Shown one piece after another: positions 42,167-51,276 of a stretch of 64,000 nt of DNA. Source of the stretch: Clostridium estertheticum (GTDB taxonomy: Bacteria > Bacillota > Clostridia > Clostridiales > Clostridiaceae); assembly GCF_026650985.1 (NCBI RefSeq), contig NZ_CP086239.1, positions 3,100,001-3,164,000 of the forward strand. Reading direction: 5' to 3'. Position 1 is the stretch's first letter. Each line of letters begins with the position of its first letter. The notes beneath the pieces are model-generated. The model did no database searches, was not told the DNA's origin, and saw only the letters and a program-made list of their open reading frames with translations. The position numbers and the translations under genes are program-made.

Positions 42167-43378
42167 TTAACGTTCATCGGAAGTTTTAGTGGATAGATAA
42201 AAGTTATAGTTAGTATTTCCACTAGTAGCTATAAGTATATCTCCTGTTACAATATTAGCACCAGTTTTTAAAGTATCGTTGTTCTTATCTTTTAAAGTTA
42301 TAGTATATGAACCAGCATTAGTTAATCCATCTATTAAACTTGACACAGAAGTTCCTGCTGGTATATATAGTATACGGTTTGTAACTATAGTACCAAGTGA
42401 GCTAGAAAGTCCAATTGGTTGATAGTTTAATTGTTGGTAAACAGGTAGCTGTACCCCTTTTAAATTATAAATATTATCTGGCAGTACAATCGTGCCGGTT
42501 ATTTCGATATTTTTTGATATATTTAAATCTACTGGTACATTCCATTGAACCGGTAAGTTTACAACTCCATTTGTAGTATCAATTCTAATAATTGAGGGTA
42601 AGTTTAAACTACCTTCCATTCCAGTAATAGGTACTGCTATAGGTTGAGTTGGACTTATAGATACTAACGAACTTGAATTTGATGGTGTTTCAGATATTAT
42701 ACTAAGATGATAAGTATGCGTGTATTCTCCATCGGTAATTTCTAATAAATCTCCATCTTCTACGATACTGTTGTCTAGTGTATTATAACGGTGGTCTACA
42801 ACTATTGGAGACATTTCGCTTGTGAGGGGGTTACCATTATAACTTAAGTTACTTATAAGTTCTCTTTTGGTAGTAGCCGGAGGTATGTCAGTTATGTTGT
42901 TATAACTGACTTTACCTAGATTGCTACAAAGTCCATCACCTTTATAGTCTACTGTCTGAATTACATCTAGCTGTATATTAGTAGGATTTAAAATACTTGG
43001 AGGTAATACAACTTTACCACTTAGTTTAGTAGTTGTATTTATACTTCCGCCAGAATAACTAGTCCATTGTATTGGTACTAACATAGGTCCTTCTGTAGTT
43101 GTAACTGAAATAGTTGACGATAAGTTTAAATTATTTACCGTAGTAGGTTCATGTATTGTTATGTCATGAAGTGATCCTATCGATACTAAGTATGAGATTG
43201 TATTATATGCTTTTTTAGAATAAAGCTGATTATCTATTAATCTATTACTAGCATGATATGAATAAATATTTTTTGTATTTGTAATGCCTGGTAACGAATC
43301 TGCAAAAACTGTTGAACCAAAAGTTAAAGATAATGTAAGTGCAAATGTTGTCATCATATAAAATTTCTTTTTTGTCAT
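42167..43378 (-). CDS. Secreted surface protein with two Big_4-like repeats
   Basis: 403 residues with a clear signal peptide (MTKKKFYMMTTFALTLSLTF..., cleavage near VFA-D at 26). Two long repeats follow (about 65-235 and 240-395), each made of a beta-rich Big_4-type unit (TTEGPMLVPIQWTSY / DTTNGVVNLPVQWNV; KLSGKVVLPPSI / EITGTIVLPDNI) and a shorter unit with a GD(L/I)LE/AI(T/S)(D/S)G pattern. No LPXTG or cell-wall-binding repeats are visible, so it is probably released or loosely attached. Confidence 0.75.
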   Translation of the reverse strand: MTKKKFYMMTTFALTLSLTFGSTVFADSLPGITNTKNIYSYHASNRLIDNQLYSKKAYNTISYLVSIGSLHDITIHEPTTVNNLNLSSTISVTTTEGPMLVPIQWTSYSGGSINTTTKLSGKVVLPPSILNPTNIQLDVIQTVDYKGDGLCSNLGKVSYNNITDIPPATTKRELISNLSYNGNPLTSEMSPIVVDHRYNTLDNSIVEDGDLLEITDGEYTHTYHLSIISETPSNSSSLVSISPTQPIAVPITGMEGSLNLPSIIRIDTTNGVVNLPVQWNVPVDLNISKNIEITGTIVLPDNIYNLKGVQLPVYQQLNYQPIGLSSSLGTIVTNRILYIPAGTSVSSLIDGLTNAGSYTITLKDKNNDTLKTGANIVTGDILIATSGNTNYNFYLSTKTSDER

Positions 43379-43802
43379 TTAAAATACTCCCCTTTGTAAA
43401 AAGATTGAAAAATAACTCTATTAGATAAAGTTTTTAATTAATTGATTTAATTTTAAGTTCTAGTAAAACTAATGCATAAATAATCTTTTCTAAAATTTGC
43501 ATTTCTAATTTACTTAATTATACTATATATAACATATATTTCAAATTAAATTTCTACTAATATTTATATTCTTCATTTTCTACTTTAGCTAAGCCATTTT
43601 CACCCTCCCATTTATACCGTGTTTTCTTGACAAATATTCCTTATAAAGTTAGCATATATAATAGTTAGTTAAATTAACTATTATATATGCTAACTTTTTT
43701 CATTTTTATTAATCATATTAATGAAATATTTATTAACCTATAATGTTATTTAAATTTGAATTTTAGATTAACTATAAATGTAATAAATAAAGGAGAATAA
43801 GT
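43379..43802. other. Divergent region between surface protein and marR
   Basis: AT-rich, with the dyad at 43645-43697 as its only strong structure. No gene seen. Confidence 0.5.
43627..43702 (+). promoter_or_regulatory. Promoter-like TTGACA with a 53-bp perfect dyad (operator or attenuator)
   Basis: TTGACA at 43627-43632 is followed after 17 bp by TAGCAT, a weaker -10. Arms of 22 bp at 43645-43666 and 43676-43697 are perfectly complementary around a 9-base spacer; an inner AGTTAA/TTAACT dyad sits at the centre, and TTTTTT follows. No gene ends here on the plus strand, so it is either the MarR operator or an attenuator in the marR leader. Confidence 0.6.
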
Positions 43803-44252
43803 ATGAAAGATAAAGATATTGATGAGGTATTTAATGGATTATTATTAAAATTTCCCATATTAACAAAAAAGCTCTTAAACATAAGTTCTGTTGTAACTAG
43901 TAATAAAGAAATAACAAGAGCACATGTATCTTTAATGCGTTTCTTGAAAATTGAAGAGTTATGCAAAATGTCAGACTTAGCTAAAATCCTATATGTATCA
44001 AAGCCAACTGTAACTATATTAGTCGAAAAACTTGTGGAATTTAATATGGTTAAAAGAAAATTAGATGAAAAAGACAGACGTGTGATATATATAGAACTAA
44101 CGGATACTGGATGCAATTTTTTACAAGAGCGTACAGAAGCTATGAAGGTTGCCTTTTGTAAGAGCACACAAAAATTTAATACAAATGATCTCATACTGTT
44201 AAAAGAAACTCTAAATAATATGGAAATGCTTGTAGGTAAAATGGATGAATAA
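43803..44252 (+). CDS. MarR family transcriptional regulator
   Basis: 149 residues; winged-helix core with CKMSDLAKILYVSKPTVTI and wing KRKLDEKDRRVIYIELTDTG. ATG after AAAGGAGAATAAGT. Located 67 bp before an AEC transporter gene on the same strand and behind a large dyad, so it probably controls itself and the transporter. Confidence 0.88.
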   Translation: MKDKDIDEVFNGLLLKFPILTKKLLNISSVVTSNKEITRAHVSLMRFLKIEELCKMSDLAKILYVSKPTVTILVEKLVEFNMVKRKLDEKDRRVIYIELTDTGCNFLQERTEAMKVAFCKSTQKFNTNDLILLKETLNNMEMLVGKMDE

Positions 44253-44319
44253 TATCTATTTAGTGCAAGTGGTCTTTACTCTTTATTTATTTTAGATCAA
44301 TATCTTAGGAGGTAATATT

Positions 44320-45240
44320 TTGAATATCAATGTTATGAATCAAGTAATTATATTAGCACTTATGATGATGGTAGGAGTTGTCTTAAGAAAAACAAAAACA
44401 ATTACAGATGAAGTAAATAAAGGTTTTTCAAACATTTTAATTAATTTGACAATGCCTTGTATGATTATATATTCTTTTAATTTCAAATTTTCAATGGATA
44501 TGCTAAAAGGTGCTAGCATGATACTTTTCTATTCTATTGTGATACACATTATCTTAATAATTTTAAGTAAATTGTTATATTCTAAATTTGAAGGCTCTAA
44601 GAAGAATGTATTTATATTTGCAACCGTATTTTCTAATTGTGGGTTTGTAGGATATCCTGTAATTCAAGGTATCTTTGGGAATATAGGAGTATTTTATACA
44701 TCTATTTATACAATTCCTTTTAATATTTTTATGTGGTCTTATGGTGTTATGCTTTTTACGGGCAAAAGTGACTTAAAGAGTATAAAAAAGAATCTTATAA
44801 ATATACCTCTTATATGTACTCTTTTAGGAATTATAATATTTCTTTTTTCTATAAAACTCCCCTCACCATTACTTAAGACTTTAGGTAGCATAGGAAATAT
44901 GACGACTCCCCTTTCAATGTTTATAGTAGGAAGTATGCTTGCAGATGTTAAATTAAAAGATGTGTTTAAGGGCCTAGATATCTATTATGTAAATTTTATT
45001 AAACTTATAGTTGCTCCACTCTTAACTTATTTTGTACTTACCCTTTTGGGCGCTAGTAAAACGCTTCTTTATATATGTGTAATTTTAGTAGCAATGCCTA
45101 CTGCAAGTTTAATAGCAGTTTTGGCAGAGAAATATAATGGAGACAAAGTAACTGCTTCAAAATGTGCTTTTTTAACTACAATCTTATCTATAATCACGAT
45201 ACCTGCTATTATGTCAATAATAGACTTACTTATAAAATAG
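44320..45240 (+). CDS. AEC family (auxin efflux carrier-like) transporter
   Basis: 306 residues with ten hydrophobic helices in two five-helix halves; NLTMPCMIIYSF and NCGFVGYPVIQGIFG are the conserved broken-helix motifs of bacterial AEC permeases, with MPTASLIAVLAEKY in the second half. Likely exports organic acids or similar anions. Start is TTG, seven bases after GGAGG. Paired with the MarR gene upstream. Confidence 0.88.
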   Translation: MNINVMNQVIILALMMMVGVVLRKTKTITDEVNKGFSNILINLTMPCMIIYSFNFKFSMDMLKGASMILFYSIVIHIILIILSKLLYSKFEGSKKNVFIFATVFSNCGFVGYPVIQGIFGNIGVFYTSIYTIPFNIFMWSYGVMLFTGKSDLKSIKKNLINIPLICTLLGIIIFLFSIKLPSPLLKTLGSIGNMTTPLSMFIVGSMLADVKLKDVFKGLDIYYVNFIKLIVAPLLTYFVLTLLGASKTLLYICVILVAMPTASLIAVLAEKYNGDKVTASKCAFLTTILSIITIPAIMSIIDLLIK

Positions 45241-45396
45241 GTCTTTATGATATGTGATAACAAAAAAATTTTAATTAAAATAAATTACTATACTCTACTT
45301 AATTAAAAATTGAATATATTGAGAGGAAGTTCATTAGTGAACTTCCTTTTATCAGCTAGTTTAACAACACACCCTTCTGATTATTCTTATTTTATT

Positions 45397-45987
45397 CTAT
45401 ACTTTAAATCCAGTTTTATCTTCTTTTGTAATTTTTCGAATTACTTTACAAGGTATACCAGCTGCAACAACATTCGCTGGAATATTTTTTGTAATAACGC
45501 TGCCTGACCCTATGACTGTATTATCTCCAATAGTAACACCTTGATTTATACTAACTCCTGCTCCAATCCATACGTTATTGCCTATCTTTACAGGTTTTGC
45601 ATAACATCCTCCCGCTACTCGCTCTAATGCATCTATTGCATGATTAGATGTATAGATTCCAACTCGTGGTCCAAATAAAACATTATTACCTATGTCTATC
45701 TTTCCACCATCTAGCATTATGCAATCGAAATTGGCATAAAAATTATCGCCTATTGTAATATTAAAACCAAATTCACATCGAAGAGTTGGTTCAAAATGAA
45801 CTCCTTTTCCGATCTTTTTCAGTAGCTTTTTTAATATTTCCTCTCTTTTATGCTGCTGGCTACCAAAACTATTATTATATTCATTTGTAAGAAATATAGT
45901 ATTTTCTCTTGCCTTAATTAGTTCTTGTGATAAATCATTATACATTTTACCTGATAATATAAATTTTTTCTGTTCTTCTAAATCCAT
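45397..45987 (-). CDS. Maltose/galactoside O-acetyltransferase-like (hexapeptide repeat)
   Basis: 196 residues with an N-terminal Maltose_acetyltransferase helix region (EQKKFILSGKMYNDLSQEL) and left-handed beta-helix hexapeptides (IGDNFYANFDCIML, GNNVLFGPRVGIYTSNH with the catalytic His, IGNNVWIGAGVSINQGVTIG). The ATG at 45987 follows GGAGGTTATTTT. An insertion sequence lies directly against the ribosome site and separates the gene from its former upstream region. Acetylates sugars with acetyl-CoA. Confidence 0.9.
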   Translation of the reverse strand: MDLEEQKKFILSGKMYNDLSQELIKARENTIFLTNEYNNSFGSQQHKREEILKKLLKKIGKGVHFEPTLRCEFGFNITIGDNFYANFDCIMLDGGKIDIGNNVLFGPRVGIYTSNHAIDALERVAGGCYAKPVKIGNNVWIGAGVSINQGVTIGDNTVIGSGSVITKNIPANVVAAGIPCKVIRKITKEDKTGFKV

Positions 45988-46029
45988 AAAATAACCTCCA
46001 AACCTATGAGGCCACTGAAAAACTATATG

Positions 46030-46065
46030 AAAAATCGTCATCGAATTAAAGATGGCGATTTTTTT
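46030..46065 (+). terminator. Hairpin at the left end of the first IS
   Basis: AAAAATCG...CATC and GATGGCGATTTTT pair with one mismatch, followed by T's; likely blocks read-through into the transposase gene. Confidence 0.65.
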
Positions 46066-46149
46066 ATGTAAAAGACTAAAAACAAAAAGGAATTTTAAAA
46101 GATATGTCGAATTAGTATAGTAGAATAAAATAAAAGGGGCTAAACTATT

Positions 46150-47610
46150 ATGCTAAAAGGACAATTGGAAATAAAAATAAATACATACCATAGCTTATAT
46201 TCGTTAATTATTCCGAAAGATAACATTTTAAAGCAAATTAATGACCTTGTTGACTTTTCATTTGTTTATGACGAATTGATTATTAACTATAGTTCATCTA
46301 TGGGTAGAGGTGCTATTAACCCTATAATGCTATTTAAATATTTGCTTTTGAAAGTAATATATGAATTGTCTGATGAAGATGTTGTTGAAAGAACTCTTTA
46401 TGATATGTCATTTAAATATTTTCTGAATTTAGCCCCAGAAGAAACAAATTTAATAAACTCAAGTACATTAACTAAATTTAGAAAGCTTCGCCTTAAAGAC
46501 ATGAATTTATTAGATTTATTAATAAACAAGACTGTAGAACTTGCTATAAAAGAGGGAGTTTTAAAAAGCAAAGCAATAATAGTTGATGCTACGCATACCA
46601 AGTCACGTTATAACCAAAAATCAGCAGGAGAAGAATTATTGAAACGTGCAAAAAATTTAAGAAAAACATTGTACGGAGTACATCCTGAGATAAAAGAAGA
46701 TTTGCCGAATAAAGTTACAAATGGAGTACTTGAAGATATTCTTGAGTACTGCAAATTATTAATTGATAGCATAAACAAGAATCCAGAAATTGTAGCAAAT
46801 CCAACTGTGAAAACTAAATTAAACTACTTAACCGAAGCTTTTAATGATGACATAGAAAACCTAAAACTATCAAAAGATGAGGATGCAAAAGTGGGGCATA
46901 AGACTGAGGATAGTTCTTTTTTTGGATATAAATCACACCTTGCTATGAGTGAAGAACGTTTAATTACAGCAGCTGTTATTACAACTGGCGAAAAAAGTGA
47001 TGGAAAGGAGCTCATAGCCTTAATAGAAAAAAGCCGTGAGGCTGGTATAGATGTTAATGAAGTAATTGGAGATACAGCTTATTCTGAAAAGAAAAATCTA
47101 GAATATGCAAAAGAAAATAAAATTGCATTAATTTCAAAACTAAATCCTGTAATTTCACAAGGAATGCGAAAAAAAGAAGATGAATTTGAGTTTAATAAAG
47201 ATGCTGGTTTATTTGTATGTCCGGCAGGTCATATGGCTATTAAAAAAGCAAAACAGGGAAAGAAGAATGTTGGTAAAAATCAAGTGTTAACTTACTATTT
47301 TAATGTAGAAAAGTGTAAAAATTGTGTTCATAAAGATGGGTGTTATAAAGAAGGCGCTAAATCTAAAACTTATTCAGTTTCAATAAAGTCAAATACCCAC
47401 AAAGATCAAATAGAGTTCGAAAAAAGTGAATATTTTAAAAAACGTGCTAGGGAGCGTTATATGATAGAGGCTAAAAATAGTGAACTTAAGCACCAACATG
47501 GCTATGATGTAGCAATATCGTCAGGCTTAATTAGCATGCAAATGCAAGGTGCATTATCAATCTTCACTGTGAATCTAAAGAGAATAATTAAGTTGAAAAG
47601 CATGAAATAG
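46150..47610 (+). CDS. IS1182-like transposase (DDE)
   Basis: 486 residues: N-terminal DUF772-like region (MGRGAINPIMLFKYLLLKVI), helix-turn-helix LINSSTLTKFRKLRL, catalytic Asp in IIVDATHTKSRY, second Asp in VIGDTAYSEKKNL, Cys-rich CxxCxxxxxCY segment (CKNCVHKDGCYK) and C-terminal Glu region RYMIEAKNSELKHQHGY. The frame is complete, so it could be active. ATG ten bases after AAGGGG. Confidence 0.9.
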   Translation: MLKGQLEIKINTYHSLYSLIIPKDNILKQINDLVDFSFVYDELIINYSSSMGRGAINPIMLFKYLLLKVIYELSDEDVVERTLYDMSFKYFLNLAPEETNLINSSTLTKFRKLRLKDMNLLDLLINKTVELAIKEGVLKSKAIIVDATHTKSRYNQKSAGEELLKRAKNLRKTLYGVHPEIKEDLPNKVTNGVLEDILEYCKLLIDSINKNPEIVANPTVKTKLNYLTEAFNDDIENLKLSKDEDAKVGHKTEDSSFFGYKSHLAMSEERLITAAVITTGEKSDGKELIALIEKSREAGIDVNEVIGDTAYSEKKNLEYAKENKIALISKLNPVISQGMRKKEDEFEFNKDAGLFVCPAGHMAIKKAKQGKKNVGKNQVLTYYFNVEKCKNCVHKDGCYKEGAKSKTYSVSIKSNTHKDQIEFEKSEYFKKRARERYMIEAKNSELKHQHGYDVAISSGLISMQMQGALSIFTVNLKRIIKLKSMK

Positions 47611-47635
47611 GGCTTTTAAAACTTAATTATAAAAG

Positions 47636-47679
47636 AAAAAGCATGAGATATCCAAAAATATGGATTCCTCATGCTTTTT
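47636..47679 (+). terminator. Hairpin terminator at the right end of the first IS
   Basis: AAAAAGCATGAG and CTCATGCTTTTT pair, with an inner ATCC/GGAT extension; terminates the transposase transcript. Confidence 0.85.
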
Positions 47680-47798
47680 CTATTCAAATTTGAAAACTCT
47701 ACTGAAAAAAGAGTGCTTTTTTCAGTGGCCTCAAACCTATTGTGGTATTTTTTAATCGTAAATTATATTTATTATACAATAAATACAAATATTAAAAA

Positions 47799-47842
47799 AG
47801 CAATCGCCTTACCTCAACTAACTTTAAGGTATAGAGATTGCT
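47799..47842 (-). terminator. Terminator of the K+ channel gene, diverged copy of 18707-18750
   Basis: AGCAATC...ACCTCAA and TTAAGGTATAGAGATTGCT pair at 15 of 19 positions; T's follow on the minus strand. Loop and flanking AAGAACTATA sequence are shared with the element at 18.7 kb. Confidence 0.8.
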
Positions 47843-47866
47843 TTTTATATATTTTATAGTTCTTTG

Positions 47867-48871
47867 TCATATTTCTTTAGCAATTTTTTTAAGTTTACTG
47901 ACCTGTTCTTCTGTTCCTAGAACCACCATGGTATCACCCATTTTTAGTACCTGGTTAGAACTTGGGTTAAAAACTAATTTTTTATTGCTATCCTTATTAA
48001 TGGCTAAAACTATTAGTCCTGTTTTTTCAGGAATTCTAGCTTCCATAAGACTCATATTTATTATAATTGAACCTTCACAAATAGTTACATCCTCTAAGTC
48101 TAAAATTAAATCTCCATCATGAGTTACTATATCCAAAAAAGCAATAACGGTAGGTCTAAGCATTAGAGCTGCCATTCTACTTCCGCCTATTTCATTTGGA
48201 GAAATTGTATTATTTGCACCTGCTTTTTTTAGCTTTTCATTTGCATTTTTATTTATAGCTCTAGATACAATATATAAATTGCTATTCATTTCTCTTGCGG
48301 TTAGGACAGTATAAACATTATCCGCGTCTGTAGACAATGAAGAAATAAGACCCTTAGCAAACTTTATTCCTACCTTATCTAATACCTCTTCCTCCGTGGC
48401 ATCTCCTTGAATAGCATATATTTTATTTTCTATTAGCCCCTTTATTATTTCTTCATCTTTATCTATCACAACAAATGGAACATTGCTTTTTTGAAATTGT
48501 TTTATAGCATTTCCCCCTGTTTCACCACCTCCACATATTATATAGTGGTCTTTTAGCTTGGTTATCCCAACTTCCATACGTCTTCTCCTCCATGCATCTT
48601 TTAAATCTCCTTCTAAAAAATAAGATACTATGCTGCTAAATATATACCCAACAGTACCTAAACTTAAAAAAATAAGAAATATAGTAAAAAGCTTAGCATT
48701 TGCATCCATAATAGCCACTTCCGCATATCCTACTGTTGATATAGTTATAACAGTCATATATAATGCATCTACAATACTAACATCTAATAAAAGTTTATAT
48801 CCTAATGTTCCTATAAGGAGCAACGCTATTAGTATTGTGATAACCAAGTTAAATTTACGGTAACCTTCCAT
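47867..48871 (-). CDS. Two-helix K+ channel with TrkA-N/TrkA-C (RCK) domains
   Basis: 334 residues: two membrane helices (about 8-27 and 55-85) around a pore loop ending TISTVGYAEV, then an RCK domain (HYIICGGGETGGNAIKQF, Rossmann fold) and a TrkA-C domain at the end. This is the MthK/Kch-like layout; the usual selectivity filter TVGYGD reads TVGYAE here. Start chosen at 48871 with GGGGG upstream; the ATG at 48892 has no site. Ligand-gated K+ flux is expected. Confidence 0.87.
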   Translation of the reverse strand: MEGYRKFNLVITILIALLLIGTLGYKLLLDVSIVDALYMTVITISTVGYAEVAIMDANAKLFTIFLIFLSLGTVGYIFSSIVSYFLEGDLKDAWRRRRMEVGITKLKDHYIICGGGETGGNAIKQFQKSNVPFVVIDKDEEIIKGLIENKIYAIQGDATEEEVLDKVGIKFAKGLISSLSTDADNVYTVLTAREMNSNLYIVSRAINKNANEKLKKAGANNTISPNEIGGSRMAALMLRPTVIAFLDIVTHDGDLILDLEDVTICEGSIIINMSLMEARIPEKTGLIVLAINKDSNKKLVFNPSSNQVLKMGDTMVVLGTEEQVSKLKKIAKEI

Positions 48872-48892
48872 CAACTCCGCCCCCTGATTCAT

Positions 48893-49391
48893 TAAAAAAT
48901 TATACCATAAAAAGTGTCATAACTATGCAAAAAAAGTGCTGCTAAGGAGCTTAGCAAAAATAAATTTTTATGTTCTACTAATTTAGGATTATCATGGACT
49001 ATTCATAATTTTTCCTTTCTTTATAAAGTACATCGATGTCTAGAAACATCATATAATGCTTTAAAATAGAAAACAAGACATTTTTTAAAATCTATTATCT
49101 TATCTTTATTGATACATTTCTCATTGGGCTAAGTAGTAAATTTATACTTTTATAATATCACTGTAAATTTTCTCAATAGGATGTTCCATGAAATGTTAAA
49201 TTATTGAAATGAGGGTTTAAGAAGTAATGAGCCATTGCGAAGTTGTAGCTGGATCGATTTCAGATGTTAAGTATCTCCCAGCACTTCAAAATACTATTGA
49301 AAATTGAATATGAATTTAAATAAGAAGAAACAGTAAGAGAAAGGATCTCCTATGTTAATATTAAATCACTCGTGGAATTTTTGAAATAAAT
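48893..49391. other. Gap with an unidentified coding relic
   Basis: From about 49229 a frame reads MSHCEVVAGSISDVKYLPAL then QNTIEN-stop; a neighbouring frame continues EEYEFK-like text and VRERISYVNIKSLVEFLK to about 49386. Together they look like a frameshifted gene end. I cannot assign a family. No other structure seen. Confidence 0.35.
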
Positions 49392-50675
49392 TTACAAATA
49401 AATATCCGAAAGCTCAACTCGTATGCTTTGATTTTTGCTTCTCATTTCGTTACTATATATCTTATTTTCCTGAAGTACCTTTTCTGAAGGAAGCTTAACT
49501 GTAAACTTACTTCCTTTTCCATATTCACTTTCAACATATATGTTACCGCCAAGTAATTCTACAATGGACTTAACTAAACTTAAGCCAACACCTGTACCTT
49601 CTGTATTCCTTGATAATGATTTGTCTACCTGCTTAAATCTATCAAATATCATATTTAAGTGCCCTTCTTCAATTCCTATGCCATTATCTTTAACTGATAT
49701 TTCAACAAATTCATTCTTATCCTTAATGTCTACAACTATTTGATCACCTTCATCTGAAAATTTTATCGCATTTGATATAAGATTTAATACTATTCTCTCT
49801 ATCTTTTCTGTATCGCAAGCAATAATTTTTTCTTCTACATCCGTATCAAAAATAATATTTAGACCTTTACACTCAACCAAACTAGTTACAGACATAACTA
49901 TTTCCTCTACAACTGTGATTATATTGTTATTTGATAAGTTCAATTTAAAGAAACCTGCCTCAATCTTTGATAGATCAACTATATTATTGATAAGCTTAGA
50001 TAATCTATAAGAATTTTGCTTGATTGATTCTATATATTTAACAATTGAATTCTTCTTATTATCTAATGAACCACTCTTACAATACATATCAAATAACTGA
50101 GCTGTTGAAAAAATAACATTTAATGGCGTTTTAAGTTCATGAGATATGTTAACGAGGAATTCTCCCTGAGTCTTATTCGCAATGATTAACTCTTTATTAG
50201 CGACAATTAACTCTGCTTCCCGGTCTTCTTTCTCGCCACTTTGAAATGCAAGCTCCTTATTAACAATAATTAACTCTGCCGCCCTATCCGCCTTCTCTCC
50301 AATTTGAAAGGCAAGCTCTCTATTAACTATAATTAATTCTGCTGCCCTATCTGCTTTTTCTCCAATTTGAAAAGCAAGTTCCTTATTAGCAACAACTAAC
50401 TCTGCCGCCCTTTCTGCTTTCTCTCCTCTTAGAAAAGCAAGCTCATTATTAGCGTTAATTAATTCTGCTGCCCTTTCTGCTTTTTCTCCAATTAGAAAGG
50501 CAAGCTCATTATTAGCGTTAATTAACTCTGCTGTCCTATCTGCTTTCTCTCCAATTTGAAAGGCAAGCTCCTTATTAGTGTTAATTAACTCGGCTGCCCT
50601 TTCTGCTATCTCCTCTTCTTCTTTAAGTCTTACCACCATTTGCTTTGTTACCTGTCTGTAAAAAGAATCATTCAT
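49392..50675 (-). CDS. Soluble histidine kinase with seven 21-residue N-terminal repeats
   Basis: 427 residues, no membrane helix. After a 23-residue head, residues 24-170 are seven tandem 21-residue units of the form A(E/D)RAAELIxANxELAFQIGEK, predicted to form a continuous coiled coil. HisKA follows with FLVNISHELKTPLNVIFS (His 179), then HATPase with N box LNLISNAIKFSDEG, G1 KDNGIGIEE and G2 NTEGTGVGLSL. It ends IRVELSDIYL, a tail shared with the kinase at 53848. No response regulator is adjacent. It lies 109 bp after the GAF-like gene, probably in one operon with it and the ThDP enzyme. Confidence 0.88.
   Translation of the reverse strand: MNDSFYRQVTKQMVVRLKEEEEIAERAAELINTNKELAFQIGEKADRTAELINANNELAFLIGEKAERAAELINANNELAFLRGEKAERAAELVVANKELAFQIGEKADRAAELIIVNRELAFQIGEKADRAAELIIVNKELAFQSGEKEDREAELIVANKELIIANKTQGEFLVNISHELKTPLNVIFSTAQLFDMYCKSGSLDNKKNSIVKYIESIKQNSYRLSKLINNIVDLSKIEAGFFKLNLSNNNIITVVEEIVMSVTSLVECKGLNIIFDTDVEEKIIACDTEKIERIVLNLISNAIKFSDEGDQIVVDIKDKNEFVEISVKDNGIGIEEGHLNMIFDRFKQVDKSLSRNTEGTGVGLSLVKSIVELLGGNIYVESEYGKGSKFTVKLPSEKVLQENKIYSNEMRSKNQSIRVELSDIYL
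50166..50606 (-). repeat. Seven tandem 63-bp repeats inside the kinase gene
   Basis: Each unit codes for 21 residues; units 1-6 are close copies and unit 7 is diverged (EDREAELIVANKELIIANKTQ). The repetition at DNA level makes copy number changes by slippage or recombination likely. Confidence 0.9.
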
Positions 50676-50784
50676 ATTCTATCATCATCCTTCAGTTTAT
50701 TTTTCCGTACATTAATAACCTCCTCAATTAGTGATGTTAAAATATCTATTTTCATTTAACATTTTACCACATATATGTTACATT

Positions 50785-51264
50785 CTACATATCTTTATTT
50801 TTCATAACCTTAAATTCTGTAACTGTTCCTACTATCTTTTCACTGTATTCGTCAACTAAACACTGTATTTTATCAAGTGTATCTTTATCAATTACGTGAT
50901 AATTGCAAGTATATGGGATATCTACAAACCCTATTACTTTATTATCTCGCACCACAGGAAATAAGTATATGCTATATATGTTTAATACTTGAAATTCCTT
51001 TTGATGTGGTACAAGTTTGTGAGTATTCTCCACAGCAACGTATTTCTTAGTTGTTACTAATTCAGTAAGTACTGGTATATGTTTTATTATCGTAGGATAC
51101 TCTTCTTTATGAAATTTTTTCCACGTTTTTATATCACACATTTGAGTATCATTCTTATAAAATGCAAAAGCTTCTTCATCATCTTTTACAGTTAGATAGG
51201 CAAGGTCATCTACAGGAATTATTTCTTTTAGTTTCTCCATTAATTCATTAAATACTTTATACAT
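50785..51264 (-). CDS. GAF-like sensory protein
   Basis: 159 residues, soluble. Alternating helix and strand, with FPVVRDNKVIGFVDIPYTCN near the C-terminal half resembling the last strands of GAF domains (VxxxxxxIGxxxI). Start taken as ATG 51264 after GGGAGATTGAAA. It begins 12 bp after the ThDP enzyme's stop, so the two are certainly cotranscribed. May sense a product or cofactor for the downstream kinase; that is inference. Confidence 0.6.
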   Translation of the reverse strand: MYKVFNELMEKLKEIIPVDDLAYLTVKDDEEAFAFYKNDTQMCDIKTWKKFHKEEYPTIIKHIPVLTELVTTKKYVAVENTHKLVPHQKEFQVLNIYSIYLFPVVRDNKVIGFVDIPYTCNYHVIDKDTLDKIQCLVDEYSEKIVGTVTEFKVMKNKDM

Positions 51265-51276
51265 TTTCAATCTCCC

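Larger units (their letters stand above)
46008..47732 (+). mobile_element. IS1182-family-like insertion sequence, 1725 bp
   Basis: Terminal inverted repeats GAGGCCACTGAAAAA (left) and TTTTTCAGTGGCCTC (right) bound the element; AAACCTAT is repeated directly outside at 46000-46007 and 47733-47740 as target duplication. Inside are one transposase gene and a hairpin near each end (46030-46065 and 47636-47679) that would stop transcripts entering or leaving. Confidence 0.92.

Noticed and set aside
50166-50606. Possible CRISPR array because of regular 63-bp periodicity
   Set aside because: There are no unique spacers; the repeats are contiguous and in frame within a kinase gene.
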